A stretch of DNA of 64,000 bases, taken from assembly GCA_041395505.1 (NCBI GenBank), contig JAWLAG010000001.1, positions 1,240,001 to 1,304,000 on the forward strand, written 5' to 3'. Numbering within the stretch: the first letter of the stretch is position 1; each line of letters opens with the position of its first letter. The translations under genes were made by a program, and so were the position numbers. The notes under the pieces are model-generated. The model was not told the DNA's origin and did no database searches. It saw only the letters and a list, made by a program, of their open reading frames with translations. Below, piece by piece: positions 27,079-35,796 of the stretch. Origin of the DNA: Steroidobacteraceae bacterium (GTDB lineage: Bacteria; Pseudomonadota; Gammaproteobacteria; Steroidobacterales; Steroidobacteraceae).

Positions 27079-28479
27079 ATGCATGCCGTCGCACCCATTA
27101 CGCGTTTCGCGCCGAGTCCCACGGGAGAGCTGCACCTGGGCAATGCGCGTACGGCGCTGTTCAATTTCCTGCTGGCACAGCACTCAGCCGGCGGCCGGTT
27201 TCTGCTGCGCATCGAAGACACCGACACAGAGCGCAGCCGGGAGCAACATGTCACGCAACTCCTCAAGGACCTGAATTGGCTCGGGATCCGGTGGCACGAT
27301 GAGCCGGTGCGTCAGTCGCAGAGGTCTGCAATTTATGCGGGCTATTTCACCGCATTGCTGGATCGCGATGCGGTCTATCCCTGCTACTGCAGTGCGGAGC
27401 AACTGGAGCTCTCACGCCGTGCGCAACTCGCCTCGGGTCGCGCGCCGCGTTACGCCGGCACCTGCAGCGCGCTCAGCGCAGCGCAACGAAACGCGCGCGA
27501 GGCCTCGGGTGCTGCGGCGGCATTGCGCTTTCGTGTGCCTGCCGGCCGGCGCATCGAGTTCAACGATCTGGTGCACGGTGCGCAGAGCTTCCTTAGCGAT
27601 GACATCGGTGACTTCGTCATACGTCGCGCGGACGGTAGCGCCGCATTTTTCTTCAGCAACGCGGTCGATGACGCCCTGATGGGGATTACGCAGGTCCTGC
27701 GCGGCGACGATCATCTTGCCAATACGCCGCGCCAGCTTCTGGTTCTGCAGGCCTGCGGCCTGCGCGAACCGCAATACGGTCACGTTGCACTGCTCACAGG
27801 CGACGACGGTGCACCGCTATCCAAACGCAACGGTGCCTTGTCGCTGCGCGAGCTGCGCGAGGCCGGCTACCTGCCGACGGCAGTCTGCAATCTGCTCTTT
27901 CGGCTGGGGCACTCGTCCTCGGAGACAGGCCTGCTCGATGCCGAGGCCATGGCGAGGGCATTCGACTGTGCTCACCTCGGTCGTTCGCCGTCGCGATTCG
28001 ACCGCCAGCAGCTCGATGTCTGGCAGAAGCAGGCGGCGCACCAGCTCGATGCGGCTGCCGCGAGCGCTTGGCTGCGCGACGATCTCGTGCATTACATTGA
28101 GCCCGATCGGCTGGACGAATTCAGCGCCACGATCCTGCCCAATATCGTTCTGCCGCGGGATGCACGATTGTGGGCCGATGTGATTCGTGCGCGCCCACCT
28201 GCGCTGAGCGCGGAGTCGCGCGCGGTGCTCGATGCCGCACCCGTTGAGCTTTTCGCGGCCGCCGCCGCGGCACTACGCGACCCGGCGCAGGACTGGCATG
28301 GCCTTGTTGAGGCCGTTCGTACTGCCACGGGATTGCGGGGCAAGGCATTGTTTCGGCCGTTGCGCATCGCGCTGACCGGCCTTGATCATGGTCCCGAGCT
28401 GGCCTCACTGCTGCCGTTGATGGCGCGCGAGGCCATCGCCGGCCGGATCGACCGATACACGAGGCGCGATTACCAGTGA
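27079..28479 (+). CDS. gltX: Glutamyl-tRNA synthetase
   Basis: Class I synthetase charging tRNA-Glu. The HIGH-type motif is in PSPTGELHLGNART (about 12-25) and the KMSKS-type motif is PLSKRNGA (near 250). A zinc-ribbon-like set CYC plus YAGTC is present, as in E. coli GltX. Length is 466 residues with the full C-terminal anticodon-binding region, which excludes the short GluQ paralogue. Discriminating versus non-discriminating type cannot be judged from this window; gatCAB is not here. The gene appears leaderless, and cysS follows with a GTGA overlap. Confidence 0.93.
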   Translation: MHAVAPITRFAPSPTGELHLGNARTALFNFLLAQHSAGGRFLLRIEDTDTERSREQHVTQLLKDLNWLGIRWHDEPVRQSQRSAIYAGYFTALLDRDAVYPCYCSAEQLELSRRAQLASGRAPRYAGTCSALSAAQRNAREASGAAAALRFRVPAGRRIEFNDLVHGAQSFLSDDIGDFVIRRADGSAAFFFSNAVDDALMGITQVLRGDDHLANTPRQLLVLQACGLREPQYGHVALLTGDDGAPLSKRNGALSLRELREAGYLPTAVCNLLFRLGHSSSETGLLDAEAMARAFDCAHLGRSPSRFDRQQLDVWQKQAAHQLDAAAASAWLRDDLVHYIEPDRLDEFSATILPNIVLPRDARLWADVIRARPPALSAESRAVLDAAPVELFAAAAAALRDPAQDWHGLVEAVRTATGLRGKALFRPLRIALTGLDHGPELASLLPLMAREAIAGRIDRYTRRDYQ

Positions 28480-29966
28480 TCCGCATTTTCAATACGCTCA
28501 CCGGAGAGAAGGAAGAATTCCGGCCACTCAACCCGCCTCAGGTCGGAATGTACGTCTGCGGGCCGACCGTTTACGACTATTGCCATATCGGGCATGCCCG
28601 ATCGATGCTCGCCTTCGATGTGATCGTGCGTTATCTCACCTGGCGCGGCTACGAGGTCCGTTACGTACGCAACATCACCGACATCGACGACAAGATCATC
28701 CAGCGCGCACTCGGCCTGGTGCGCGACCGAGATCGCATCCAGGAACAGGGCGAACTGGCAGCGACAACCGATCTGCGCCAGGCCTGCCACGAGCTCACCG
28801 CGAAATTCACCGACGCGCTCCATGAGGATTGCGATGCGCTCGGCATGCTGCGGCCAACGGTCGAGCCCCGGGCCACCCAATACATCCCGCAGATGCAGGC
28901 TCTGATTCGTGAACTGCTGAAGCGCGACCTTGCCTATCAGGCCGACAACGGTGACATCATGTTCGCTGTTGCGAAATTCAAAGACTACGGGAAGCTCTCG
29001 GGCAAGGTCCTCGAGGATCTGCGCGCCGGTGCGCGGGTGGAGGTCGACGCCAACAAGCGCGATCCGCTCGATTTTGTACTTTGGAAATCGTACAAACCGG
29101 GCGAACCGCATTGGGGCTGGAGCGACCAGGCCGCGGCACCAGGTCGCCCGGGCTGGCATATCGAATGCTCAGCCATGTCCCGCGCGGAGCTCGGCGGCAG
29201 CTTCGACATCCATGGTGGTGGGCTCGATCTGAAATTCCCGCACCATGAAAACGAAATCGCGCAGTCCTGTGGCGCCGGCGTTGGCGACTTTGCGCGTCTG
29301 TGGATGCACAACGGCTTCGTCAATATCGACAACGAGAAGATGTCGAAATCGCTCGGCAACTTTTTCACCATTCGCGACGTACTGGCCGAGCTGCGTCATC
29401 CGGAAGTGCTGCGATTCTTCCTGATCTCGAGCCACTATCGCGGCCCGATCAATTACTCCCTGGATCAGCTCGAGCAGGCCGACGCTGCGCTCAACCGGCT
29501 GTATCTGACGATGCGCGATTCCCCGCCGGCGGCAGGCGCGAGTGCAGGCGAGGCGGGTAGCGTCGCACGCGCGGCCTTCATCGCGGCAATGGACGATGAT
29601 TTCAATACACCCGAGGCGCTCGCGGCGCTGCAGGGCCTTGCGCGCCAGATCAACGTGCTGCGCGATCGCGGCGAGCCAGCCGACGCCGCTGCGGCAGCAG
29701 CGACGCTGCGAGAGCTCGGCGCGGTGCTCGGCATCTTGCAGCTCGATCCTCTCGAGTGGCTGCGTCGGTCACGACCAGGGGGCGAAGATGCGAAGGGTAA
29801 GTCGAAACTGACTGATGAGCAGGTCGAAACGCGAATCGCCGAGCGCAATGCCGCGCGCAAAGCCAGGGATTTCAAGCGCGCCGACCAGCTGCGCGACGAG
29901 TTGCAGGCGGCCGGCGTGATACTCGAGGACCGGCCTGGCGGCAAGACGCAGTGGCGTTACCAGTAG
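28476..29966 (+). CDS. cysS: Cysteinyl-tRNA synthetase
   Basis: Class I synthetase charging tRNA-Cys. Zinc ligand Cys28 lies in YVCGPTVYD, HIGH is at 37-40, the second zinc region has WHIECSAMS and HHENEIAQS, and the KMSKS motif KMSKSLGN is near 288. Length is 496 residues (E. coli 461); the extra length is mainly in the C-terminal part. GTG start at 28476 overlaps the gltX stop, so the two synthetases are translationally coupled. It converges on folD with a one-base gap. Confidence 0.97.
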   Translation: MIRIFNTLTGEKEEFRPLNPPQVGMYVCGPTVYDYCHIGHARSMLAFDVIVRYLTWRGYEVRYVRNITDIDDKIIQRALGLVRDRDRIQEQGELAATTDLRQACHELTAKFTDALHEDCDALGMLRPTVEPRATQYIPQMQALIRELLKRDLAYQADNGDIMFAVAKFKDYGKLSGKVLEDLRAGARVEVDANKRDPLDFVLWKSYKPGEPHWGWSDQAAAPGRPGWHIECSAMSRAELGGSFDIHGGGLDLKFPHHENEIAQSCGAGVGDFARLWMHNGFVNIDNEKMSKSLGNFFTIRDVLAELRHPEVLRFFLISSHYRGPINYSLDQLEQADAALNRLYLTMRDSPPAAGASAGEAGSVARAAFIAAMDDDFNTPEALAALQGLARQINVLRDRGEPADAAAAAATLRELGAVLGILQLDPLEWLRRSRPGGEDAKGKSKLTDEQVETRIAERNAARKARDFKRADQLRDELQAAGVILEDRPGGKTQWRYQ

Positions 29967-29967
29967 C

Positions 29968-30825
29968 TCAAATCGCCTGGCGCTTGAGCGATGCTTCGAG
30001 TGTGTTCTTCATCAACATGGCGACCGTCATCGGACCGACGCCGCCGGGTACGGGCGATATCCACGCTGCGCGCTTTGCCGCTTCATCGAATTCGACATCG
30101 CCGACCAGGTGTCCATCGGGCAGACGGTTCATGCCAACATCGACAACCACCGCGCCGGGCTTGATCCACTCGCCACGCACCAGCCCTGGTTTGCCTGCGG
30201 CAACGATCAGGATGTCGGCCATGCGCACATAGGGCGCGAGATCGGGTGTGAATCGATGACAAACGGTGGTCGTTGCGCCCATCAATAGCAGTTCGAGCGA
30301 CATGGGTCGGCCGACGATATTCGAGGCGCCGATGATGACAGCGTGCTGGCCGCGTACCGAGATGCCAATTTTGTCCAGCATGCGAATGATGCCGTAGGGC
30401 GTGCAGGGCCGGATCAGCGGATTGCGCTCGGCCAGGCGGCCGACGTTGTAGGGATGGAACCCGTCCACATCCTTCGCGGGGTCGATACGCTCGACAATCG
30501 CGTGCTGTTGAATATGCTCCGGAACGGGCAACTGCACCAGGATACCGTCGATCTTGGGATCGTTGTTGAGCCCGTCGATCGTGAGCAGCAGCTCGCTCTC
30601 CGTCGCCGACTGCGGCAGATCGACGGCAGCGGAGTAGAGGCCCGCTTCCTCGCAGGCGCGCCGTTTGTTGCGCACATAGATCTGTGATGCCGGATTGTCC
30701 CCCACCATGACCACTGCCAGCCCCGGCCTGCGGCCGCCACGCGCAAGCAATCGGTCCACCTGCTGGCGCACCTCGGATTTGACCTCCTGGGCAATTGCCT
30801 TGCCGTCGATGATCTTTGCGGCCAT
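29968..30825 (-). CDS. folD: Methylenetetrahydrofolate dehydrogenase / methenyltetrahydrofolate cyclohydrolase
   Basis: Bifunctional one-carbon enzyme interconverting 5,10-methylene-, methenyl- and 10-formyl-tetrahydrofolate with NADP. The catalytic region has SQIYVRNKRRACEEAG with the conserved Tyr and Lys, DVDGFHPYNVGRL, the nucleotide-binding GASNIVGRPMSLELL and the C-terminal PVPGGVGPMTVAML. Length is 285 residues from ATG 30825. GACAAT lies six bases before the ATG on the minus strand. The gene is divergent from the tRNA-Pro promoter. Confidence 0.96.
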   Translation of the reverse strand: MAAKIIDGKAIAQEVKSEVRQQVDRLLARGGRRPGLAVVMVGDNPASQIYVRNKRRACEEAGLYSAAVDLPQSATESELLLTIDGLNNDPKIDGILVQLPVPEHIQQHAIVERIDPAKDVDGFHPYNVGRLAERNPLIRPCTPYGIIRMLDKIGISVRGQHAVIIGASNIVGRPMSLELLLMGATTTVCHRFTPDLAPYVRMADILIVAAGKPGLVRGEWIKPGAVVVDVGMNRLPDGHLVGDVEFDEAAKRAAWISPVPGGVGPMTVAMLMKNTLEASLKRQAI

Positions 30826-30831
30826 GGCGGC

Positions 30832-30837
30832 ATTGTC
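30832..30837 (-). promoter_or_regulatory. Possible -10 hexamer GACAAT six bases before folD
   Basis: On the minus strand GACAAT, six bases, then the folD ATG. It matches TATAAT at four positions only, so it is the weakest member of the leaderless-type set; no ribosome site is visible. Confidence 0.3.
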
Positions 30838-30855
30838 GCATGGGGTCCGCCAAAA

Positions 30856-30885
30856 TTGACGCTCTTGCGGTCGAAGCCCTATCAT
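30856..30885 (+). promoter_or_regulatory. Sigma-70 promoter of the tRNA-Pro-Arg-His-Lys cluster
   Basis: TTGACG (30856-30861), an 18-base spacer and TATCAT (30880-30885), followed by a very GC-rich discriminator that includes the self-complementary CCCCGCGCGGGG (30892-30903). A GC-rich discriminator is typical of stringently controlled stable-RNA promoters. Transcription would start near 30892, about 60 bases before tRNA-Pro. Confidence 0.7.
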
Positions 30886-30953
30886 TCGCGGCCCCGCGCG
30901 GGGCGCGCACCGAAATACGGACGCGATGGCGCGATCGGGCGGAGCTGGTAGGG

Positions 30954-31030
30954 CGGGGCATGGCGCAGTCTGGTAGCGCATCTGCTTTGGGAGCAGAGGG
31001 TCGCAGGTTCGAATCCTGCTGCCCCGACCA
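30954..31030 (+). tRNA. tRNA-Pro (anticodon TGG)
   Basis: 77 bases with a 7-bp acceptor stem CGGGGCA/TGCCCCG, anticodon loop TTTGGGA (TGG), a normal T arm and encoded CCA. First of four tRNAs in one transcription unit. Confidence 0.97.
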
Positions 31031-31079
31031 GTCAGGGGGACAGGGCTTGGCGCCTGCGATAACCTTGCCGTCGGCTTGA

Positions 31080-31156
31080 GCGCCCGTAGCTCAGCTGGAT
31101 AGAGCAACGGCCTTCTAAGCCGTAGGTCGCAGGTTCGAGTCCTGCCGGGCGCGCCA
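31080..31156 (+). tRNA. tRNA-Arg (anticodon TCT)
   Basis: 77 bases, acceptor stem GCGCCCG/CGGGCGC, anticodon loop CTTCTAA (TCT, reads AGA and AGG), discriminator G and encoded CCA. Second tRNA of the cluster. Confidence 0.97.
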
Positions 31157-31176
31157 GGGCAGAACGGTTTGATGAT

Positions 31177-31252
31177 GGTGGACGTAGCTCAGTGGTAGAG
31201 CCCCGGGTTGTGATCCCGGCCGTCGTGGGTTCGAGTCCCATCGTCCACCCCA
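31177..31252 (+). tRNA. tRNA-His (anticodon GTG)
   Basis: 76 bases including the extra 5' G(-1) that is the identity element of bacterial tRNA-His, encoded here opposite discriminator C73. Acceptor stem GTGGACG/CGTCCAC, anticodon loop TTGTGAT, encoded CCA. Confidence 0.97.
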
Positions 31253-31263
31253 GAATTTGCAGT

Positions 31264-31339
31264 GGGCCATTAGCTCAATTGGTAGAGCAGCGGACTCTTA
31301 ATCCGGTGGTTGTAGGTTCGAGTCCTACATGGCCCACCA
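31264..31339 (+). tRNA. tRNA-Lys (anticodon CTT)
   Basis: 76 bases, acceptor stem GGGCCAT/ATGGCCC, anticodon loop CTCTTAA (CTT, reads AAG), encoded CCA. The outermost anticodon-stem pair 27-43 is a G-G mismatch, but everything else is standard. Last tRNA of the cluster. Confidence 0.95.
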
Positions 31340-31436
31340 ATCACCCCTACAGCAGTCTCTCCAAACCGCAGTCATTGCTGCGGCCGACGGTCGCGCATGC
31401 ATTCGGGCCAAATGCGGACGCTTGCGAGGCAAATCC

Positions 31437-31892
31437 GTGAGCACGGCGCGGCCTTGGTCGTTAGCCTTCGTGGCCATGCGATTGCGGCGACTTTGTATCG
31501 ATGGTCGCGCCACCGATCACTGGGTCGCCGAATGCACCTCAGGCGTGGAACGACTGCGCGGCGTGCTGGGGCGCGGGCCGCTGCCGGATTCGCTGGCGCT
31601 TCGGCTGGCGCCCTGCAACGCCATCCACAGCTGCGGACTTCGTTTTGCGCTCGATATCACGTTTTGCGACCGCCAGGGTAGCGTGCTGGCCTGGCGCGCC
31701 GCCATGATGCCTTGGCGCATGAGCGCTCACTGGTCTGCATGGCAGGTCTTCGAATTTCGGACCGGTACGCTTGCGCGTCTGGGCATCCGCCACGGCCGAC
31801 GACTCCACGTCGCGCCGTGCGAATCGATCGAACCACCGCAGCCTGTTAGGCTCTGGTGCGGGCGCTGTCACGGACAATCGTCGCGCGCCTGA
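31437..31892 (+). CDS. DUF192 family protein
   Basis: A 151-residue protein of the DUF192 family. The recognisable core is LAPCNAIHSCGLRFALDITFCDRQGSV, cut here into AIHSCGLRFALDI and TFCDRQGSVLAW, followed by the F-x-F-R-T-G-T and LGIRHGRRL end. Function is unknown; in halophilic archaea and many bacteria it is a small beta-rich domain. I chose GTG 31437 because GCGAGG lies about 7 bases upstream; the longer frame from 31329 would begin inside tRNA-Lys. No signal peptide is convincing. It could be read from the tRNA promoter or from a local one. Confidence 0.72.
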   Translation: MSTARPWSLAFVAMRLRRLCIDGRATDHWVAECTSGVERLRGVLGRGPLPDSLALRLAPCNAIHSCGLRFALDITFCDRQGSVLAWRAAMMPWRMSAHWSAWQVFEFRTGTLARLGIRHGRRLHVAPCESIEPPQPVRLWCGRCHGQSSRA

Positions 31893-31913
31893 GGATTGAA
31901 TGAGACTGGCTCA

Positions 31914-33317
31914 ATGACGACATTACCGCACATTGCCATTCTGGGAGGCGGACCGGCCGGGGTCGGCGCGGCCTATCAACTGCGCCGCACGGGCAAGGCC
32001 CGGGTCACGCTGATCGAAGCTCAGCAAATGCTTGGTGGCAATGCCGGTAGCTTTCGAGCCTTCGATCAGTATCTCGACTATGGCAGCCACCGCCTGCACC
32101 ACGCGGTCGATCCGCAGATCCTTGCCGACATCAAGCGCCTGCTCGGCAGTGACCTCAAGGACATGCCGCGCCACGGGCGAATCCGCCTGCGCGGCAAGTG
32201 GCTGCATTTTCCGTTGAAGCCGCTCGACCTTCTGTTGCGACTCGACAAGCGTTTTGCGGCTGGCATCGTTCGCGACATGATCGCGAAGCGCCTGCGTCGG
32301 CGCGACGAAGGCGACAGCTTCGCGAGCGTGCTGCGTGCCAACCTCGGTGCCACTATCTGCGACGATTTCTATTTTCCCTACGCACGCAAGATCTGGGGCC
32401 ACGAGCCTGCACAATTGTCGGCTATTGCGGCGCGCAAAAGGGTCTCTGCCGGATCATTCGCGAAGATGATCAAGCGTCTGTTGCGGCCGCCTGGCGCAGG
32501 GTTTTTTTATTATCCGCGCCGCGGCTACGGTCAGATTACCGATGCGTATGCGGCGGCGGCCAAGGAGCAGGGCGCAGATATCCGGCTCGCGACGCGTGCA
32601 CTGGCTTTGTCACGCGATTCGGGCGAATCGCGCTGGCGCCTTGAGGTCCGGGGTCCGGCTGGCGCGGCGACCATTGAGGCGGATCAGCTGTGGTCGACCA
32701 TTCCAGTGACGGTGCTCGCCCGCATGATGCAACCCGCAACCGACGCGACGGTATTGGCCGCAGCAGACAAAATCACCTATCGCGCCATGGTGCTGGTCTA
32801 TCTGCAATTGCCGATGAGCCAGTTCACCACGACGGATGCGCATTATTTCCCGGAGGCGCATATCGCGATGACGCGCTTGTCGGAACCAAAGAACTACTGG
32901 GCTTCGATCGAACCGCGCAACAGTACGACGCTATGCGCGGAGCTGCCATGCATGCATGACGACGAGCTCTGGAGCCTGTCAGACGAAGAGCTCGGCGCGC
33001 GCGTGGCCGAAGACATTGAACGCGCCGGCCTGCCGCTGCCGGTCAAGCCGACAGCGGTGCTGGTCAAGCGCCTGCCGCAAGCCTACCCGATCTACCTGAA
33101 TGGCTACGAGCAGCCGCTGGCCGCGCTCGATCGATGGTGTGAATCGCTGCCCGGCGTCCTCACCTACGGGCGGCAGGGACTTTTTGCCCATGACAACCTG
33201 CATCACGCGCTCTACATGGCCTATGCCGCTGTGGACTGCCTTGCGGGGACAGCTTTCGACCACGGCAAATGGCGCGACTATCGCGAAATCTTTGCAACCC
33301 ATGTCGTTGAGGACTGA
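31914..33317 (+). CDS. FAD-dependent oxidoreductase of the UDP-galactopyranose mutase / protoporphyrinogen oxidase-like type
   Basis: A 467-residue flavoprotein. The N-terminal Rossmann motif GGGPAGVGAAYQL is followed by the amine-oxidase-superfamily element LIEAQQMLGGNAGSF and then YGSHRLHH, as in UDP-galactopyranose mutases and related proteins found with glycosyltransferases. The later part (YRAMVLVYLQL, YPRRGYGQITDAYA) is typical of NAD(P)-binding amine oxidoreductases. The substrate cannot be told from sequence. It overlaps the next gene by 17 bp and heads a four-gene cassette with two glycosyltransferases and a flippase-like protein, so it may modify a sugar or a lipid carrier. The ATG has no clear ribosome site. 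Confidence 0.75.
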   Translation: MTTLPHIAILGGGPAGVGAAYQLRRTGKARVTLIEAQQMLGGNAGSFRAFDQYLDYGSHRLHHAVDPQILADIKRLLGSDLKDMPRHGRIRLRGKWLHFPLKPLDLLLRLDKRFAAGIVRDMIAKRLRRRDEGDSFASVLRANLGATICDDFYFPYARKIWGHEPAQLSAIAARKRVSAGSFAKMIKRLLRPPGAGFFYYPRRGYGQITDAYAAAAKEQGADIRLATRALALSRDSGESRWRLEVRGPAGAATIEADQLWSTIPVTVLARMMQPATDATVLAAADKITYRAMVLVYLQLPMSQFTTTDAHYFPEAHIAMTRLSEPKNYWASIEPRNSTTLCAELPCMHDDELWSLSDEELGARVAEDIERAGLPLPVKPTAVLVKRLPQAYPIYLNGYEQPLAALDRWCESLPGVLTYGRQGLFAHDNLHHALYMAYAAVDCLAGTAFDHGKWRDYREIFATHVVED

Positions 33318-34812
33318 GCACGCGGCCGTAAACGAGCCCGCGGATCCGCTGCCGGGTCCGCTGCCATGGCAGTGGCTCATTGGCATCACTGCGCTTGCAG
33401 CACTCTTGCGTGCGATTGCGCTCAACAGCGATCTCTGGGTCGACGAAGTGTTTTCGCTCCTCGCGAGCATTCGCCGGCCGATCATCGATTCCTTCGTCTC
33501 CTTTACCGGGGATACGCAGCACCCGTTGTACATGCCGCTCGCACAACTTTCGGTAGCAATTTTTGGTGAATCGCCCGCATCGATCAGGCTGCCGGCCATG
33601 TTGTTCGGTGTGGCATCGGTGCCCATGCTTTATCGTCTGGGCACCGCTGTCACGACTCGGCGCGAAGCGGCCATCGCCGCTTCACTTCTGGCGCTGTCCT
33701 ACCACCACATCTGGTTTTCACAGAGTGCACGCGGCTATACGATGCTCGCGTTCTGGCTGCTTTTGTCCACTTGGCTCCTGCTTCGGCTGGTACGGCGGCC
33801 CACGGTGTTGCTGCTGCTCGCGTTCGCCGCGAGCAGTGCGTGCGGCGTCTTCACGCACGCGACCATGGTATTCGCCATCCTCGGGCAGGCGCTGGTTCTC
33901 GGTGTCTACCTGCTGGCAGTCGCGGCCGACCGCCGAGCTATCAATTGGCCCTGGACCATCGCCGCGTTCGCTTTGGCGGGTGCGTTCACCCTGTTGCTTT
34001 ACGCGCCCATGCTCGATCAGGTGATCAGCTTCTTCCTGCACCGTCGCTCGCCGCTGGTCGGCGTATCGACGCCGCACTGGGCCCTGGGCGAGGCCTATCG
34101 CGTGCTGCAGGCGGGGCTCGGCGCACTTGGGCCGGCGGCCGGTCCGGCGGTCCTGATGGCCTTGCTGGTGCTGATGACGGGGTTCATCAGTTTCGTTCGC
34201 CGAAATGCACTCGCGACCGCACTCTTTACCGTGCCTGTACTGGTCACTTTCGCCGGCGCATTGCTTGCGCGCGGCACCATGTATCCGCGTTTCTTTTTCT
34301 TCCTCGCCGGTTTTTTTGTTTTGCTGCTTGTACGCGGGACCCTGGTGATCGCCATGGCCGTAGCTGCTTGGCTCAAATGGCGATGGTTGCGCCCGAGCCT
34401 GGCGGCCTATCTTGCCGCAGGCCTGATGTTGGCGGTCTCGGCAGCGTCGCTCGTACCCCTTTACCGCTATCCCAAGCAGGACTTCAGCGGTGCCATGCAG
34501 TTCGTCGACTCGGTTTCGCGAGATCAGGACCGGGTCGTCGCCGTGGGAACGGCCGCGCGCGTCTACCGCGAGTACTTTGGACGCAACTGGCCGGCCGCAG
34601 CGAGCGATGCCGAGTTGCAGGGTCTGCGCGCAAGCGGACAACGGGTGTGGGTGGTCTATACGCTCGCGATGTATATTGCAGCCGAAGATCCGCAGCTGAT
34701 GCGGGTGCTGAATGAAGACTGTCGGCAACGTCAACGATTTCGCGGCACGCTGGGTGGCGGAGACCTCTATGTCTGTGTGCTCGAACCACGTAACCCGGCA
34801 TCGGAAGGCTAG
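33301..34812 (+). CDS. GT-C (ArnT/PMT, GT39-like) integral membrane glycosyltransferase
   Basis: A 503-residue protein with about ten to twelve hydrophobic segments and a C-terminal soluble part. The first loop after the first membrane segment carries NSDLWVDEVFSLLASI, the acidic D-E motif of lipid-phosphate-sugar-dependent GT-C enzymes, followed by QHPLY. Such enzymes move a sugar from a polyprenyl-phosphate carrier to a lipid or protein acceptor on the periplasmic side. The adjacent GT2 enzyme could supply the polyprenyl-phospho-sugar. It starts inside the preceding flavoprotein gene (17-bp overlap). Acceptor and sugar are unknown. Confidence 0.8.
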   Translation: MSLRTEHAAVNEPADPLPGPLPWQWLIGITALAALLRAIALNSDLWVDEVFSLLASIRRPIIDSFVSFTGDTQHPLYMPLAQLSVAIFGESPASIRLPAMLFGVASVPMLYRLGTAVTTRREAAIAASLLALSYHHIWFSQSARGYTMLAFWLLLSTWLLLRLVRRPTVLLLLAFAASSACGVFTHATMVFAILGQALVLGVYLLAVAADRRAINWPWTIAAFALAGAFTLLLYAPMLDQVISFFLHRRSPLVGVSTPHWALGEAYRVLQAGLGALGPAAGPAVLMALLVLMTGFISFVRRNALATALFTVPVLVTFAGALLARGTMYPRFFFFLAGFFVLLLVRGTLVIAMAVAAWLKWRWLRPSLAAYLAAGLMLAVSAASLVPLYRYPKQDFSGAMQFVDSVSRDQDRVVAVGTAARVYREYFGRNWPAAASDAELQGLRASGQRVWVVYTLAMYIAAEDPQLMRVLNEDCRQRQRFRGTLGGGDLYVCVLEPRNPASEG

Positions 34813-34821
34813 GGCAGGCCC

Positions 34822-35796
34822 ATGGCCAAGCTGATCATCCAGATTCCTTGCTACAACGAGGCGCAGACCTTGCCGGAAACCGTGCGCGCGCTTCCCGCCG
34901 CCGTGCCAGGCTTCGGTGTCGTCGAGTACCTTGTGATCGACGATGGCAGTTCAGATGGAACCAGCGACGTCGCGATTGGTCTTGGCGTGCACCACATCGT
35001 GCGCTTCGCGCAGAACAAAGGACTGGCCGCCGGATTCATGGCGGGCCTGGAGGCGGGCTTGCGCAACGGGGCCGATGTCATCGTCAACACCGATGCGGAC
35101 AACCAATACCATGCCGGCGACATACCGCGGCTGGTCGAGCCCATACTGGCCGGCCGCGCCGAGATCGTCGTCGGCGATCGCGGCGTTGGCTCGCTGCAGC
35201 ATTTCTCGCCGCTGAAGCGTTTGCTGCAACGCCTCGGCAGTTGGGTGGTGCGTCGCGCCTCCGGCGTGCACACACCCGATGCGACCAGTGGCTTTCGCGC
35301 ATTGTCGCGTGAGGCAGCGCTCAAGACACTCGTTTTGCACGGCTATTCGTACACGCTCGAAACCCTGATCGGCGCAGGCATGCGTCGCACTGCGGTCGAG
35401 TTCGTGCCGGTTTCGGTCAACGCGAACACACGGCCGTCACGGTTGATGCGCAGCATCGCGCAGTACATCCGCATTTCGAGCGGAACGATCGTGCGCGCCT
35501 TTGCCATGTATCGTCCCTTGCTCGTCTTCACGGTCTGTGGCGCGCTGTTGATCACGGCCGGACTCGTACCGGCGGTACGGTTTGTCTATCACTATCTGAC
35601 GGGCGATCCGTTCGGTCATATCCAGTCTCTGATCCTGGCGGCCATACTGCTGATCGTTGGTTTTCAGGTACTGCTCATCGGGCTACTGGCCGATCTGATC
35701 GCCTCGAATCGCAAGATTCTCGAGGAGACACTTTACCGGGTGCGCAAGCTCGAACTGCATCGCGGCAATTCGCGCGAGCCGCCGTCTCGTGACTGA
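34822..35796 (+). CDS. GT2 family glycosyltransferase (dolichol/polyprenyl-phosphate mannosyltransferase-like)
   Basis: A 324-residue protein with a cytoplasmic GT-A domain (about 1-220) and two C-terminal membrane segments (about 233-255 and 270-292). Motifs: IPCYNEAQTLPETV, VIDDGSSDGT, the D-x-D in NTDADNQYH and DATSGFRAL. This is the layout of enzymes that load a sugar onto undecaprenyl phosphate, such as ArnC and DPM-type proteins. With the GT-C neighbour it forms a likely donor-maker and donor-user pair. It overlaps the next gene by 8 bp. Confidence 0.85.
   Translation: MAKLIIQIPCYNEAQTLPETVRALPAAVPGFGVVEYLVIDDGSSDGTSDVAIGLGVHHIVRFAQNKGLAAGFMAGLEAGLRNGADVIVNTDADNQYHAGDIPRLVEPILAGRAEIVVGDRGVGSLQHFSPLKRLLQRLGSWVVRRASGVHTPDATSGFRALSREAALKTLVLHGYSYTLETLIGAGMRRTAVEFVPVSVNANTRPSRLMRSIAQYIRISSGTIVRAFAMYRPLLVFTVCGALLITAGLVPAVRFVYHYLTGDPFGHIQSLILAAILLIVGFQVLLIGLLADLIASNRKILEETLYRVRKLELHRGNSREPPSRD

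Noticed and set aside
31264..31339. tRNA-Lys as a pseudogene because of the G-G mismatch at 27-43
   Set aside because: All other stems, the loops and the CCA are intact, and one mismatch at the end of the anticodon stem is tolerated.
31329..31436. N-terminal extension of the DUF192 gene starting within tRNA-Lys
   Set aside because: The ATG lies in the tRNA 3' end, and a GTG with a good ribosome site at 31437 fits the family better.
33718..34734. Minus-strand open frame (338 codons) opposite the GT-C transferase
   Set aside because: Rich in His, Gln and Arg with no hydrophobic core; an antisense artefact.
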